Below are positions 1 through 7,252 of a stretch of 19,411 bases of DNA, piece after piece. This DNA is from Methanobacteriota archaeon (lineage in GTDB: Archaea > Thermoplasmatota > Thermoplasmata > RBG-16-68-12), in NCBI GenBank assembly GCA_005879065.1, contig VBLU01000013.1, positions 1 to 19,411 of the forward strand, given 5' to 3'. The position numbers and the translations under genes were made by a program. A model generated the notes under the pieces. It was given only the letters and a program-made list of their open reading frames with translations. It was not told where the DNA came from and made no database searches. Numbering within the stretch: position 1 is the stretch's first letter; each line of letters starts with the position of its first letter.

Positions 1-25
1 TCTCGACGAAATCTCCTGTCCGCAC

Positions 26-35
26 AATTATTAAG
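26..35 (+). promoter_or_regulatory. TATA-like promoter box for the metallophosphoesterase gene
   Basis: AATTATTAAG is an AT-rich island in GC-rich DNA, centred about 28 bp upstream of the GTG at 59. In archaea transcription begins about 25 bp after the TATA box, so this spacing predicts a nearly leaderless transcript. Inferred from position and composition only. Confidence 0.45.
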
Positions 36-58
36 CGGACCCCTCCCTTCGAGCGACC

Positions 59-829
59 GTGGACCTCGAACCGATCCCGGACGAGCCCGTCCTCATGGCG
101 GACGATGCGCTCGTGGTCGCCGACCTCCATATCGGACTCGAGGAGGAACTGCGCGAAAAGGGCGTCCACATTCCGAGCCGCGCGGAGACGATGGGACGGA
201 AACTCATCGAAATTGCATCCCGCCGCGGTGCGAGTCGCATCATCATCCTCGGTGATGTGAAGCATCTCGTCCCGAAGATGGCGTCCCGCGAGAGGCGGGA
301 TGTGTACGTGTTCTTCCGGGACCTCGCGTCCGCGTTCCGGGAGATCTACATCGCGCAGGGGAACCATGACGGAATGCTGAAACACATCGTGCCCCGCAAC
401 GTCCGGTTCAAGCCCGCCTACGGATTCCGCCTCGACGACACCGGCTTCTGCCATGGCCACGCATGGCCGTACAAGAAGGTCATGGAGGCGAAGGTCCTCG
501 TCATGGGACACAATCATCCCGCGGCCGCATTCCGAGATGCGATGGGCCACCGACAAATTGTCCCGTGCTGGATGCGGGTCCCGTTTCTGCGGAAACACAA
601 GCGTTATCTGAAACTCCCGAAAGAGGCGATCGTCGTGCCAGCCTTCAACGAGCTCTGCGGCGGCATGCCCGTGAATGACATCCGAGCTCGCTTCCTGGGC
701 CCACTGTTCGACGAGGAGCTCGTCCGGGTCGACGATGCCGCGATCCATCTACTCGACGGAACCCACCTGGGCCGGCTCCGCGACATCCGAGTCGATTTGG
801 GATTCCGGCCGGAAGATTATCGGCAGTGA
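59..829 (+). CDS. Calcineurin-like metallophosphoesterase (COG1407 type)
   Basis: A cytosolic 256-residue protein of the archaeal ICC-like phosphoesterase family. The two-metal motifs appear in order: ADLHIG (D22, H24), GDVKHL (G65, D66, H69), GNHDG (residues 101-105), a CHGHAW segment (H132, H134) and GHNHP (residues 150-154). Family members hydrolyse phosphoester bonds, but the substrate cannot be read from sequence. In other archaea relatives often lie near Lhr-type helicases; the upstream neighbour is outside this window. The GTG at 59 is chosen because a TATA-like box lies about 28 bp upstream and family similarity starts right after it. The stop overlaps the next start as GTGA, so the pair is probably cotranscribed and translationally coupled. 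Length is normal and all core metal ligands are present. Confidence 0.88.
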   Translation: MDLEPIPDEPVLMADDALVVADLHIGLEEELREKGVHIPSRAETMGRKLIEIASRRGASRIIILGDVKHLVPKMASRERRDVYVFFRDLASAFREIYIAQGNHDGMLKHIVPRNVRFKPAYGFRLDDTGFCHGHAWPYKKVMEAKVLVMGHNHPAAAFRDAMGHRQIVPCWMRVPFLRKHKRYLKLPKEAIVVPAFNELCGGMPVNDIRARFLGPLFDEELVRVDDAAIHLLDGTHLGRLRDIRVDLGFRPEDYRQ

Positions 830-1179
830 GGCCGCGGATGCGCTGGAAGTGGAAGCTCGGATTGCTGCTCGTCGTGGCGATGGAAAGTCCCATACTTGCT
901 TGGGGAGGCCTCTTCCTACATCTTCCGGCGGAAGGCGTAGGATACCTGGCGGCGATCCTGACGGCCCTCTTGTTCGGAATGCTCGTGCTTCGTCCGACCC
1001 TGTTTGCGCTCGCGGGACTCTGGCTCGTCGGTATCGCGGGGTCCGGGCTGTACTTCATGCGGTATCTGCCCCCGACTCTGGCCCTCGGCCTCGGCTCGAT
1101 CCTCTCGACGTTGGCGTGCTCGGTCGGTCTGCCGCTGTACCGTCGCGCCCTCGGTTTCGTCCTCCGACGTCACGTCTAG
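826..1179 (+). CDS. Small polytopic membrane protein, unknown function
   Basis: I do not recognise this 117-residue protein. It has a basic N-terminus (MRPRMRWKWK) and four probable membrane helices at roughly residues 10-31, 37-57, 58-78 and 82-102, ending in a basic RRALGFVLRRHV tail. No catalytic motif is visible. The GTG at 826 overlaps the stop of the phosphoesterase gene as GTGA, which supports translational coupling; an in-frame ATG at 838 would give a protein four residues shorter. The coupling suggests a functional link with the phosphoesterase, but that is inference. Confidence 0.65.
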   Translation: MRPRMRWKWKLGLLLVVAMESPILAWGGLFLHLPAEGVGYLAAILTALLFGMLVLRPTLFALAGLWLVGIAGSGLYFMRYLPPTLALGLGSILSTLACSVGLPLYRRALGFVLRRHV

Positions 1180-1201
1180 CCCGGACCCGGACGGCAGTCC
1201 A

Positions 1202-1274
1202 TGGGCCCGGTCGGAATCGAACCGACGATCTCGACTTTGTAAGAGTCGCGTCATAGCCACTAGACCACGGGCCC
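1202..1274 (-). tRNA. tRNA-Val (anticodon UAC)
   Basis: On the minus strand a 73-nt cloverleaf folds cleanly. The acceptor 5' arm GGGCCCG pairs perfectly with 3' CGGGCCC and is followed by discriminator A. The anticodon stem is CGACU/AGUCG around the loop CUUACAA, which places UAC at positions 34-36 (window 1241-1239) and reads GUA valine codons. The T arm is GUCGG-UUCGAUU-CCGAC. No CCA is encoded (the next bases are TGG), so CCA must be added after transcription. No intron is seen. Confidence 0.96.
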
Positions 1275-1297
1275 GCACACGCGAACGAGCGAAGACT

Positions 1298-1306
1298 CAA
1301 TAAGGT
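1298..1306 (-). promoter_or_regulatory. TATA-like box for tRNA-Val
   Basis: On the minus strand this reads ACCTTATTG, about 28 bp upstream of the tRNA 5' end. It resembles the AACCTTTAT core seen before other genes here, as expected for an archaeal tRNA promoter. Confidence 0.5.
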
Positions 1307-1317
1307 TCCCGGAGGAA

Positions 1318-1674
1318 TCAGCCGAGATCTTTCGCGGCCGCCTGCGTGAACCGTTCCACCGCCGCGTCGAGTTCGGAGAGGCGACGCTCCGGAGGGACGA
1401 CGAGCACGAGCATCGCGCGACGTCCTACTTCCTGGATGAGGAAGGTCGCGTCCTCCGACTCGAGCAGGATGCGATGAGGGGCCGCATGTCGGAGTTCTGT
1501 CGCGGCCGTCATGCCGGCGCCGAGGATCGCTGCGCACATGATCGAAAAGGTCTCCTGGGAGACGCCGTTCGGCAGTTCCGTCGCGACGACGGCGCCATCG
1601 CGATTGATGATCGCAACGGCCTCCGCCTTCGTCACGACGCGAAGGGCATGCACCATCTCCTGTAGGACGGTCAC
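1318..1674 (-). CDS. Roadblock/LC7-domain protein
   Basis: A 118-residue single-domain protein of the Roadblock/LC7 (MglB-like) superfamily. It has an N-terminal helix (TVLQEMVHALRVV), a strand pair around AEAVAIINRDGAVVATELP, a long central helix (ETFSIMCAAILGAGMTAA), the strands RILLESEDATFLIQEVG and AMLVLVVPP, and a C-terminal helix. Known family members dimerise and act as scaffolds or regulators of small GTPases. The GTG at 1674 is chosen because it forms a GTGA overlap with the V4R-like gene's stop; the open frame runs back to 1803, but that part is out of frame within the upstream gene and looks non-natural. No GTPase gene is nearby. The domain call is good; the partner is unknown. Confidence 0.82.
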   Translation of the reverse strand: MTVLQEMVHALRVVTKAEAVAIINRDGAVVATELPNGVSQETFSIMCAAILGAGMTAATELRHAAPHRILLESEDATFLIQEVGRRAMLVLVVPPERRLSELDAAVERFTQAAAKDLG

Positions 1675-2078
1675 GCGCCCGCCTCCCGCTCGAACACGCA
1701 TTCCCGCGAGCCGGTGCTCACGCACTCGACCTCGGCCAAGCGCACCCGATGCTTCGTCTTCGCCTCGAGCAGCTTCGAAAGGATGCCGCGCAGCCGGTGG
1801 CACGTCTCCATGTCAGACCCGGGCATCGCCTCGATCGATCCGCGCACCCGCGCACCCGTGTCCGTGAAGAGCACGTCCTCCGCCCAGCCGCGTTCCAGGA
1901 TCACCTGCTTCCCGGCCTCGAGCGGATCCTCCCCGAGCGGCAGGTTGCGGGTCACGTCTTCGGCCAAGACCATTCCCTCGCGAAAGAACAGTCCGTGGCA
2001 GGCATACGACATCACGCTTTCGTACAATTTCCGGATCGAGTCGAGCTCCTGCTGCGAGACCTTCACGGAGCGGGGCAC
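1671..2078 (-). CDS. V4R-like (4-vinyl reductase / Bet3-related) domain protein
   Basis: A 135-residue protein whose C-terminal half resembles the V4R domain. C103 (ETCHRLRGILSKLLE) is followed by a strand and then AEVECVSTGSRECVFE, matching the family's C-x-A-x-G-x-x-x-C-x-F ending. V4R domains bind small hydrophobic ligands or metals in sensors and are structurally related to the TRAPP subunit Bet3. The N-terminal half (KLYESVMSYACHGLFFREG) is less diagnostic. The GTG at 2078 lies about 28 bp from a strong TATA-like box, so the transcript is probably leaderless. It is the first gene of a two-gene operon, overlapping the Roadblock gene by GTGA. A degenerate family member is possible; the domain call rests on motif reading. 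Confidence 0.68.
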   Translation of the reverse strand: MPRSVKVSQQELDSIRKLYESVMSYACHGLFFREGMVLAEDVTRNLPLGEDPLEAGKQVILERGWAEDVLFTDTGARVRGSIEAMPGSDMETCHRLRGILSKLLEAKTKHRVRLAEVECVSTGSRECVFEREAGA

Positions 2079-2103
2079 TGGGTCGCACGAACCTGGGAAC
2101 GGA

Positions 2104-2114
2104 CTATAAAGGTT
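2104..2114 (-). promoter_or_regulatory. TATA-like box for the V4R/Roadblock operon
   Basis: The minus strand reads AACCTTTATAG, centred about 30 bp upstream of the GTG at 2078. This is one of the clearest archaeal TATA-like elements in the window and fits a leaderless operon transcript. Confidence 0.6.
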
Positions 2115-2153
2115 CCGCGCTGGTTATTTTCGGCGGTCCGTCCCCGAGGGCAA

Positions 2154-2687
2154 TCAGCCGCCGCGGCACTCCGGACACGCGAGCAAGTTCCGGTCCCACA
2201 TCAAGTTCGTCGAATACACGCCGCACGCTTCGCAGTGACCCTCGATCCCCTTCGCGAATTGCGTCTCGAAACCGGCCCGGTCAAATTCCCGGGTGACTTC
2301 GATGAGCGTCGGCCAGATCCGGATAATGTCGTTCTCCGTCACCATGCCGACGAGCTTTCCCTCTTCGACGACGGGTAGCCGACGGATCTTGCGCTGGGAC
2401 ATCAGCTTCGCGGCTTCCGCGACCTCCTCGTGCGGAGGGACCGCGACTACGGGCGATGTCATGATGTCCTTCACGAAGACCCGGCTCGGTTGCAAGTCCG
2501 AAGCGGCCACCTTGGTCACGAGGTCCCGTTCCGTCACGATGCCCGTCGGGATACCACGATCGACGACGACGAGGCTCCCGATGTTCTTCTCGCGCATCAC
2601 CTTCGCGGCTTCGACGACCGTCGCCCCGGCCGCGATGGTGACCGGCTTGTGCGTCATGATCTCGAGGACAGGGATGCGCGCGCGCAT
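2154..2687 (-). CDS. CBS-pair protein with C-terminal zinc ribbon
   Basis: A 177-residue cytosolic protein. The first CBS domain spans about residues 8-62 (IMTHKPVTI, IGSLVVVD, GIVTERDLV). The second spans about 74-127 (DIMTSPVVAVPP, IRRLPVVEEG, GMVTENDII). A linker helix follows, then a C-terminal four-cysteine knuckle (C152, C155, C171, C174) that probably binds zinc. CBS pairs typically sense adenosyl nucleotides such as AMP, ATP or SAM. The ribbon may bind nucleic acid or a partner, but the target is unknown. The ATG at 2687 is about 33 bp from a TATA-like box and is the first in-frame start of a complete domain. Divergent from the AMMECR1 gene. Confidence 0.88.
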   Translation of the reverse strand: MRARIPVLEIMTHKPVTIAAGATVVEAAKVMREKNIGSLVVVDRGIPTGIVTERDLVTKVAASDLQPSRVFVKDIMTSPVVAVPPHEEVAEAAKLMSQRKIRRLPVVEEGKLVGMVTENDIIRIWPTLIEVTREFDRAGFETQFAKGIEGHCEACGVYSTNLMWDRNLLACPECRGG

Positions 2688-2712
2688 GGGGTTCGCGCTA
2701 ATGAGGGGTCAA

Positions 2713-2724
2713 ATCCGATAAAGG
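2713..2724. promoter_or_regulatory. Divergent TATA-like element between CBS and AMMECR1 genes
   Basis: TCCGATAAAGGT reads as ACCTTTATCGGA on the minus strand, about 33 bp from the CBS ATG at 2687, like the AACCTTTAT boxes elsewhere. On the plus strand it would start RNA near 2745, upstream of the GTG at 2773. It may serve both directions; assignment to the minus-strand gene is firmer. Confidence 0.5.
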
Positions 2725-2772
2725 TTTGTGTCACCACCCCGCAACGAAGAGAACAGCGCCGACAATGTTAAG

Positions 2773-3417
2773 GTGCGTTCATTGGTTCTCGACGCAATGC
2801 GCTATGCCGACTCGGATGGCGAACTCGCGGTGCAAATCGCATGCGCGGCGATCGAAGCCCGTCTGCTCAGCCGGCCGATGCGGGCCTTCGAGGTGCCCGT
2901 TCGGTTCCAGGAAAAGGCCGGCGCCTTTGTGACGCTGAACGGTCATCCCGACGGTGAGCTCCGTGGATGCATCGGGTATCCACAACCCTTCTTCCCCCTG
3001 GCGAAGACGATCGAGAAAGCGGCCGAAGCCGCCGCGACGGATGACCCGCGGTTCCCGCCGATGCGCCCGGACGAATGGGACCGAGTCACCGTCGAAGTGA
3101 GCATCCTCACACCGCCGCGACTCATCGAGGTGAAGAAGCCGAAGGAGATGCCGGCTCACGTCACGATCGGGGTGGATGGCCTGAGCATCGCACAAGGAGC
3201 GTATCGAGGGATCCTGCTCCCGCAGGTCGCCGTGGAAGAACACTTCGACGCGGCGGACTTCCTCTCCCAAGCCTGCATGAAAGCGGGCTTGCTCGCGGAC
3301 GCGTGGCTCGATCCCGCCACGCGGGTCTACACGTTCCAGGCCGAGGTCTTCGCCGAAGTCGGTCCGCGCGGGCCCGTCGTGCGCCGGAAGTTGGAGGCGG
3401 CGCGTGCGGGTCATTAG
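2773..3417 (+). CDS. AMMECR1-domain protein
   Basis: A 214-residue protein covering the whole AMMECR1 fold. Hallmarks are GAFVTLNGHPDGELRGCIGY, with the invariant LRGCIG motif and its cysteine, DDPRFPPM, VEVSILTPPRLIEV and LLPQVAVEEHFDAADFLSQA. Bacterial relatives are called AmmeMemoRadiSam protein A and occur with Memo and radical-SAM partners; neither is visible here, and the molecular role is unsettled. The GTG at 2773 is preferred because it gives the usual length of just over 200 residues and leaves room for a transcript start downstream of the box at 2713-2724. The frame is open to an earlier GTG at 2728, which would add 15 low-complexity residues. The 3' end overlaps the dihydroorotase gene by 14 bp. 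Confidence 0.88.
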   Translation: MRSLVLDAMRYADSDGELAVQIACAAIEARLLSRPMRAFEVPVRFQEKAGAFVTLNGHPDGELRGCIGYPQPFFPLAKTIEKAAEAAATDDPRFPPMRPDEWDRVTVEVSILTPPRLIEVKKPKEMPAHVTIGVDGLSIAQGAYRGILLPQVAVEEHFDAADFLSQACMKAGLLADAWLDPATRVYTFQAEVFAEVGPRGPVVRRKLEAARAGH

Positions 3418-4651
3418 AGGACGGGTCTTCTTCCGAGGCCGGCTGGAGGCATTGAGCCTCGGGATCAGCGAGGACGGCAAGATTGCCGCCGTCAAGAAGG
3501 CTCTCCGAGGGGACGAGGAAGTCGATCACGGAGACGCGCTCATCCTTCCCGGCTGCGTGGATCTCCACGTCCATATGAGGGATCCGGGCCTCACGCAAAA
3601 GGAGGACCTGCCGAGCGGGACGAGGTCCGCGGCGATCGGTGGCGTGACCACGATCGCGGAGATGCCGAATACGGTACCGCCGGTCACGTCCCAAACCCTC
3701 TACGAGCGCAAGGTCGAAACCTTTCGCGGACGGAGTGCGATCGACTACGTGCTGTACGCGGCGCCGAAGTCGGAGGATGCGATCACGCGACTGCGTGAAG
3801 CCGCCGCGTTCAAGGCGTACATGGCCGAGTCGACCGGGGCTCTCCAAATCGGACCGAAAGAACTCCAAGGAATCCTCCGCGGAGCGGCCGTGACAGGGAA
3901 GCTCATCGTCGTCCACGCGGAGGATCCCCGTCAATTTACGAAGGTAAAGGTCAATGGCCTCGAGGACCACTCTACGGCGCGACCGAAGGCCGCGGAGTCC
4001 AGCGCGCTCCGGTGGCTCGCTTCCAATCGGGGGAAGGCAAAGGTCCACATCGCCCATGTGACGTGTGTCGAAGCCCTCGACGCGGTTCCGTCGGGAGCCA
4101 CATGCGAAGTGACTCCGCACCATCTCTTCCTCGATACCTCAAGCACCCTCGGGGCACGCGGAAAGGTGAATCCTCCACTCCGGTCGCCCGCGGATCGAGA
4201 GGCCCTGTGGGATGCGTTCCGAAGTGGCCGGATCGATGCCATCGCCAGCGACCACGCGCCCCACACGCTGGATGAGAAGAGTGTACCGGTCGACGAGGCT
4301 CCGGCGGGGCTCCCCGGCGTCGCGACCTCTTTTCCCCTCCTGATGCGCCGGACCCGCGCGGGAGAGATCGGCCTGGAAAGCCTCGTCGGAGCCACGGCCT
4401 CCCGGCCCGCCGAAATCCTGGGCATCCCGAAAGGCGTCATCGAACTCGGGCGGGACGCCGACCTGATCGTCGTGGATCCAAGAGCCGCTCAGCGGGTCCG
4501 CGCGAAACGCCTTCGGTACAAATGCGGGTGGACGCCCTTCGAAGACATGGAAGCCTGCTTCCCGCACACGGTGTACCTCCGCGGGGATCCGGTCATCGAC
4601 GACGGCGAGCCTGCCGCAGAAGGCCAAGGGCGTCTTCTGGCAACCCGATGA
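3404..4651 (+). CDS. pyrC: Dihydroorotase
   Basis: Catalyses cyclisation of N-carbamoyl-aspartate to dihydroorotate, the third step of de novo pyrimidine synthesis, in the cytosol. This 415-residue protein carries the amidohydrolase set: DLHVHMRDPG (metal ligands H55, H57; substrate Arg59), EMPNT (N89), FKAYM with the lysine that is carboxylated to bridge the metals (K137), VVHAED (H171), HIAHVT (H215 or H218) and SDHAPHT with catalytic D283. Length fits the type I dihydroorotase/allantoinase group; the context-free choice of dihydroorotase over allantoinase rests on the DPG and NTxPPVT motifs. The GTG at 3404 lies inside the end of the AMMECR1 gene, so the two are cotranscribed. Convergent with ABCE1 with a 7-bp gap. 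Confidence 0.94.
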   Translation: MRVIRGRVFFRGRLEALSLGISEDGKIAAVKKALRGDEEVDHGDALILPGCVDLHVHMRDPGLTQKEDLPSGTRSAAIGGVTTIAEMPNTVPPVTSQTLYERKVETFRGRSAIDYVLYAAPKSEDAITRLREAAAFKAYMAESTGALQIGPKELQGILRGAAVTGKLIVVHAEDPRQFTKVKVNGLEDHSTARPKAAESSALRWLASNRGKAKVHIAHVTCVEALDAVPSGATCEVTPHHLFLDTSSTLGARGKVNPPLRSPADREALWDAFRSGRIDAIASDHAPHTLDEKSVPVDEAPAGLPGVATSFPLLMRRTRAGEIGLESLVGATASRPAEILGIPKGVIELGRDADLIVVDPRAAQRVRAKRLRYKCGWTPFEDMEACFPHTVYLRGDPVIDDGEPAAEGQGRLLATR

Positions 4652-4658
4652 AGGAGAT

Positions 4659-6455
4659 CTAGGAAGCTTTCACCGCTTCTTCGATCGCGTAATAGTACTC
4701 GCCAGCGGACTTCTGCTCCCGATCCAGACGAGAATCGAGCTTGTTGATCCTCGGGCGGTTCGTGTCCGCGTCACGCCGGAACGTGATGCCGACCATTCGC
4801 AGGAATCGATTCATTCCATCCCGCATCGGGAACGGTCCCTCGCCGACACCGTGTCGGCCCGGTTCACCGGAGAACACCATGAGGCTATCGGAGACCATGT
4901 CAAGGAAGTACACATCGTGGTCGACAATCAGACCAGTCCGGGACTCCTTCTCCATGACCCGACGAATCGTCCGAGCCGCCTCCATCCGTTGGTTCGAGTC
5001 TAGATAGGCCGACGGCTCGTCGAGCAAATAGATGTCCGCATCACGACCGAGGCAGAGGGCGATCGCCACCCGTTGCAACTCGCCGCCGGAGAGAGTGGAC
5101 ACGTCTCGTTCCAGCATTCCCTTCACCTTGAGGGGCTGAAGAATCTCGGTCTCGAAATAACCGGAATCCGCCTTCTTACCGACCGCTTCACGGATCAAAT
5201 CGCCGACGGTCCCCTCGTACACCGCTTCAAGATACTGAGGCTTGTACGACACCTGCCACTTTCCTTGGACGACCCCGGACGTCGGGGCTTCTTGCCCCGC
5301 GAGCAACTTCACGAACGTCGTCTTCCCCGTCGCGTTGGGGCCGACGACGCCGACGACCTCCCCTTTACGGAGACGACCGGGATGGACCACGAGTTCGAAA
5401 TCCTCGTACCGTTTTGTGAGCTCGTCGAATTCCAGTAGGACCTCGGCCTGCCAGGCCGCCCGCGGAGGACGCACATCAAATCGGATCTCCCGATCCCGGA
5501 ATCGAATGTTCTCTTCCTTCAGATACCCGCCGAGGTATACATTGATCGCCGTACGGACGGGACGAGGCTGCGCGATGATGCCATAGGCACCCTCCTCTCC
5601 ATACATCAGGAAGACCGTATCCGCGAGGAAGTCCAACACGGCGAGGTCGTGCTCCACCACGACGACGTACTTCTCCTTGGACAGGGACTGAATCACTTTC
5701 GCGACCCGCAGCCGCTGATAGATGTCGAGGTAGGACGAAGGCTCGTCGAAGAAGTAAACATCGGCGTCCTTGAGCATCGTCGCCGCGATCGCGAGCCGCT
5801 GGAGTTCGCCGCCGGAGAGCTGAGCGATGCCGCGGTCCATGAAGGACCCCAGCTCGAGAGAGTCAGTCAATTCGTCGAGTTTCCCCTGACGGTCAATCTT
5901 GCGAAGGAGATCCCGCACCTTCCCGGAATAGATCTTGCTGAGTTTGTCGACGTACTGCGGCTTAATCGCGGTCGTCAGTTCCTTGTGCGCAATCTTGGCG
6001 AGATAGTCGTGCACCTCGGTCCCTTTGAAGTATTCGAGCACGTCCTCCCAGTGCGGTTTCTTCCGACGGTAATGACCGAGGTTCGGCGCGGTCTCGCCGC
6101 TCAGCATGCTCACGCACGTGGTCTTGCCGATCCCGTTCGGACCGAGGAGGCCAATGACTTCCCCTTTCTTCGGGACCGGGATGCGGAAGAGTCGGAAGGC
6201 GTTCTTCCCGTACTGGTGGACGAGGTCTTCCTTGAGCGCTTCCGGAAGGCCGATAATCCGAATCGCATCGAAGGGACATTTCTTGATACAGATCCCGCAG
6301 CTGATGCAGGTTTCCTCGCTGATCGCCGCTTTCGTGGTCTCCGGATCGATCCAGATGACCTCCGTGCCGGTGCGTTGCGGGGGGCAGAAGGCGATGCACT
6401 CGAGATGACAGCGCTTCGGCTGACATCGGTCCTTGAACACAACTGCGACGCGCAC
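4659..6455 (-). CDS. abcE1: ABCE1/Rli1 ribosome-recycling ATPase
   Basis: Splits 70S ribosomes after termination, with aRF1/Pelota, and is essential in archaea. The 598-residue protein is complete. An N-terminal iron-sulfur region has eight cysteines for two [4Fe-4S] clusters (C11, C16, C20, C24; C50, C53, C56, C60). Two ABC domains follow. ABC1 has Walker A GPNGIGKTT (105-113), signature LSGGELQR (213-220), Walker B DVYFFDEPSSYLD (232-244) and VEHD. ABC2 has GPNATGKTT (372-380), LSGGELQR (455-462), DIYLLDEPSAYLD (474-486) and VDHD. The usual C-terminal hinge segment (RPRINKLDS) is present. The GTG at 6455 is chosen over the nearby ATG at 6466, which is out of frame; a TATA box lies about 27 bp upstream. 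Divergent from NAC. Confidence 0.98.
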   Translation of the reverse strand: MRVAVVFKDRCQPKRCHLECIAFCPPQRTGTEVIWIDPETTKAAISEETCISCGICIKKCPFDAIRIIGLPEALKEDLVHQYGKNAFRLFRIPVPKKGEVIGLLGPNGIGKTTCVSMLSGETAPNLGHYRRKKPHWEDVLEYFKGTEVHDYLAKIAHKELTTAIKPQYVDKLSKIYSGKVRDLLRKIDRQGKLDELTDSLELGSFMDRGIAQLSGGELQRLAIAATMLKDADVYFFDEPSSYLDIYQRLRVAKVIQSLSKEKYVVVVEHDLAVLDFLADTVFLMYGEEGAYGIIAQPRPVRTAINVYLGGYLKEENIRFRDREIRFDVRPPRAAWQAEVLLEFDELTKRYEDFELVVHPGRLRKGEVVGVVGPNATGKTTFVKLLAGQEAPTSGVVQGKWQVSYKPQYLEAVYEGTVGDLIREAVGKKADSGYFETEILQPLKVKGMLERDVSTLSGGELQRVAIALCLGRDADIYLLDEPSAYLDSNQRMEAARTIRRVMEKESRTGLIVDHDVYFLDMVSDSLMVFSGEPGRHGVGEGPFPMRDGMNRFLRMVGITFRRDADTNRPRINKLDSRLDREQKSAGEYYYAIEEAVKAS

Positions 6456-6477
6456 GGCAATTCCATGAGGCGAGAGC

Positions 6478-6487
6478 TATTTAAACG
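6478..6487 (-). promoter_or_regulatory. TATA box for ABCE1
   Basis: The minus strand reads CGTTTAAATA, centred about 27 bp upstream of the GTG at 6455. Strong AT island in GC-rich DNA; predicts a leaderless mRNA. Confidence 0.6.
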
Positions 6488-6514
6488 TATGACGGTCGGC
6501 GCAGCAAGCGCAGA

Positions 6515-6524
6515 AACTTTATCC
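6515..6524 (+). promoter_or_regulatory. TATA box for the NAC operon
   Basis: AACTTTATCC lies about 35 bp upstream of the ATG at 6555, predicting a start near 6545 and a leader under 10 nt. It is separate from and outward-facing relative to the ABCE1 box 30 bp away. Confidence 0.55.
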
Positions 6525-6554
6525 GATTCCCATCCATCCGTCGCATGTGATGCG

Positions 6555-6929
6555 ATGATCCCGGGCGGACGCGCGAATCCGAGGCAGATGCGGCAGGCGA
6601 TGAAACGCCTCGGCATCGAACAGGAACAATTAGATGATGTCGAGGAAGTGATCATCCGCACCGCGACGAAGGAGTACGTGATCCGCGACGCGAACGTGAC
6701 GGCGATGACCGCCCAAGGCCAAAAGATCTGGACCGTCGTCGGGGAACCGATCGTGCGGGACCGGGCCGGCGCGAAGAAAGCCGAAGGGGCGACCGCCCTC
6801 ACGATCCCGGACGAAGACGTGAAGTTGGTCGCGGAGAAGGCCGGGGTCTCCGAGGAAGAGGCCCGTAAGGCCCTCGAGGACGCGGGCGGCGAACCGGCCG
6901 AGGCCATCATCCGTCTGATGAGCCGATGA
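6555..6929 (+). CDS. nac: Archaeal nascent polypeptide-associated complex protein (alpha-NAC type)
   Basis: Homodimeric ribosome-associated chaperone that contacts nascent chains at the exit tunnel. The 124-residue protein begins with the glycine-rich MIPGGRANPRQM and continues with the NAC barrel (about residues 14-72: DDVEEVIIRTATKEYVI, ITDAN-like IRDANVTAM, IWTVVGEP). A C-terminal UBA domain follows (about residues 84-124: DVKLVAEKAGVSEEEARKAL, EAIIRLMSR). This is the normal archaeal length and order. The ATG at 6555 is chosen because the family begins with MIPGGR or MMPGG; the open frame extends far upstream only because it runs antisense to ABCE1. The stop overlaps the next start as ATGA. 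Confidence 0.96.
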   Translation: MIPGGRANPRQMRQAMKRLGIEQEQLDDVEEVIIRTATKEYVIRDANVTAMTAQGQKIWTVVGEPIVRDRAGAKKAEGATALTIPDEDVKLVAEKAGVSEEEARKALEDAGGEPAEAIIRLMSR

Positions 6930-7252
6930 ATCTGGAACGTGCCCGTTCCGTCCTCGGCGTGTGGGCGCCGATGACGATCGGTCTTTTCATCATCGTCACC
7001 TCGCTTAGTTTCTACTTCACCGCGACCCTGACGGGCAACGTGCTCACGGGCGACCTCGAGCCTTGGCGCCTCATCTGTTCCGCGGGCGCGTTCTTCGTCG
7101 GCGGACTCCTGATCTTCTCGACGTACGGCCGGTACACGAAGACGAAGGAGTGGCGCCGGCAGGGATCTCCCGAAACGTCACTCCTTCCGCCGGCGCCGAC
7201 TCGCGACGAGAAGCCCGATCACCAGAGCGATTCCGAGGACGAGAAGGATTAG
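6926..7252 (+). CDS. Small two-helix membrane protein, unknown function
   Basis: Not recognised. The 108-residue protein has two probable membrane helices (about residues 12-34, APMTIGLFIIVTSLSFYFTA, and 48-67, LICSAGAFFVGGLLIFSTYG). A charged cytosolic tail rich in K, E and D follows (KTKEWRRQ... SDSEDEKD). The ATGA overlap with NAC implies cotranscription and translational coupling, so a role linked to nascent chains or the membrane is conceivable but unproven. The last 75 bp overlap the 3' end of the opposing surface-protein gene, an unusual amount of convergent coding overlap. The hydrophilic tail could be shortened without losing either helix. Confidence 0.62.
   Translation: MNLERARSVLGVWAPMTIGLFIIVTSLSFYFTATLTGNVLTGDLEPWRLICSAGAFFVGGLLIFSTYGRYTKTKEWRRQGSPETSLLPPAPTRDEKPDHQSDSEDEKD

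Noticed and set aside
3161..4123. Open minus-strand frame of 320 codons
   Set aside because: Antisense to AMMECR1 and dihydroorotase, both clearly real on the plus strand.
5649..6554. Long N-terminal extension of NAC
   Set aside because: The frame is open only because it runs antisense through ABCE1. The family start MIPGGR is at 6555, after its own TATA box.
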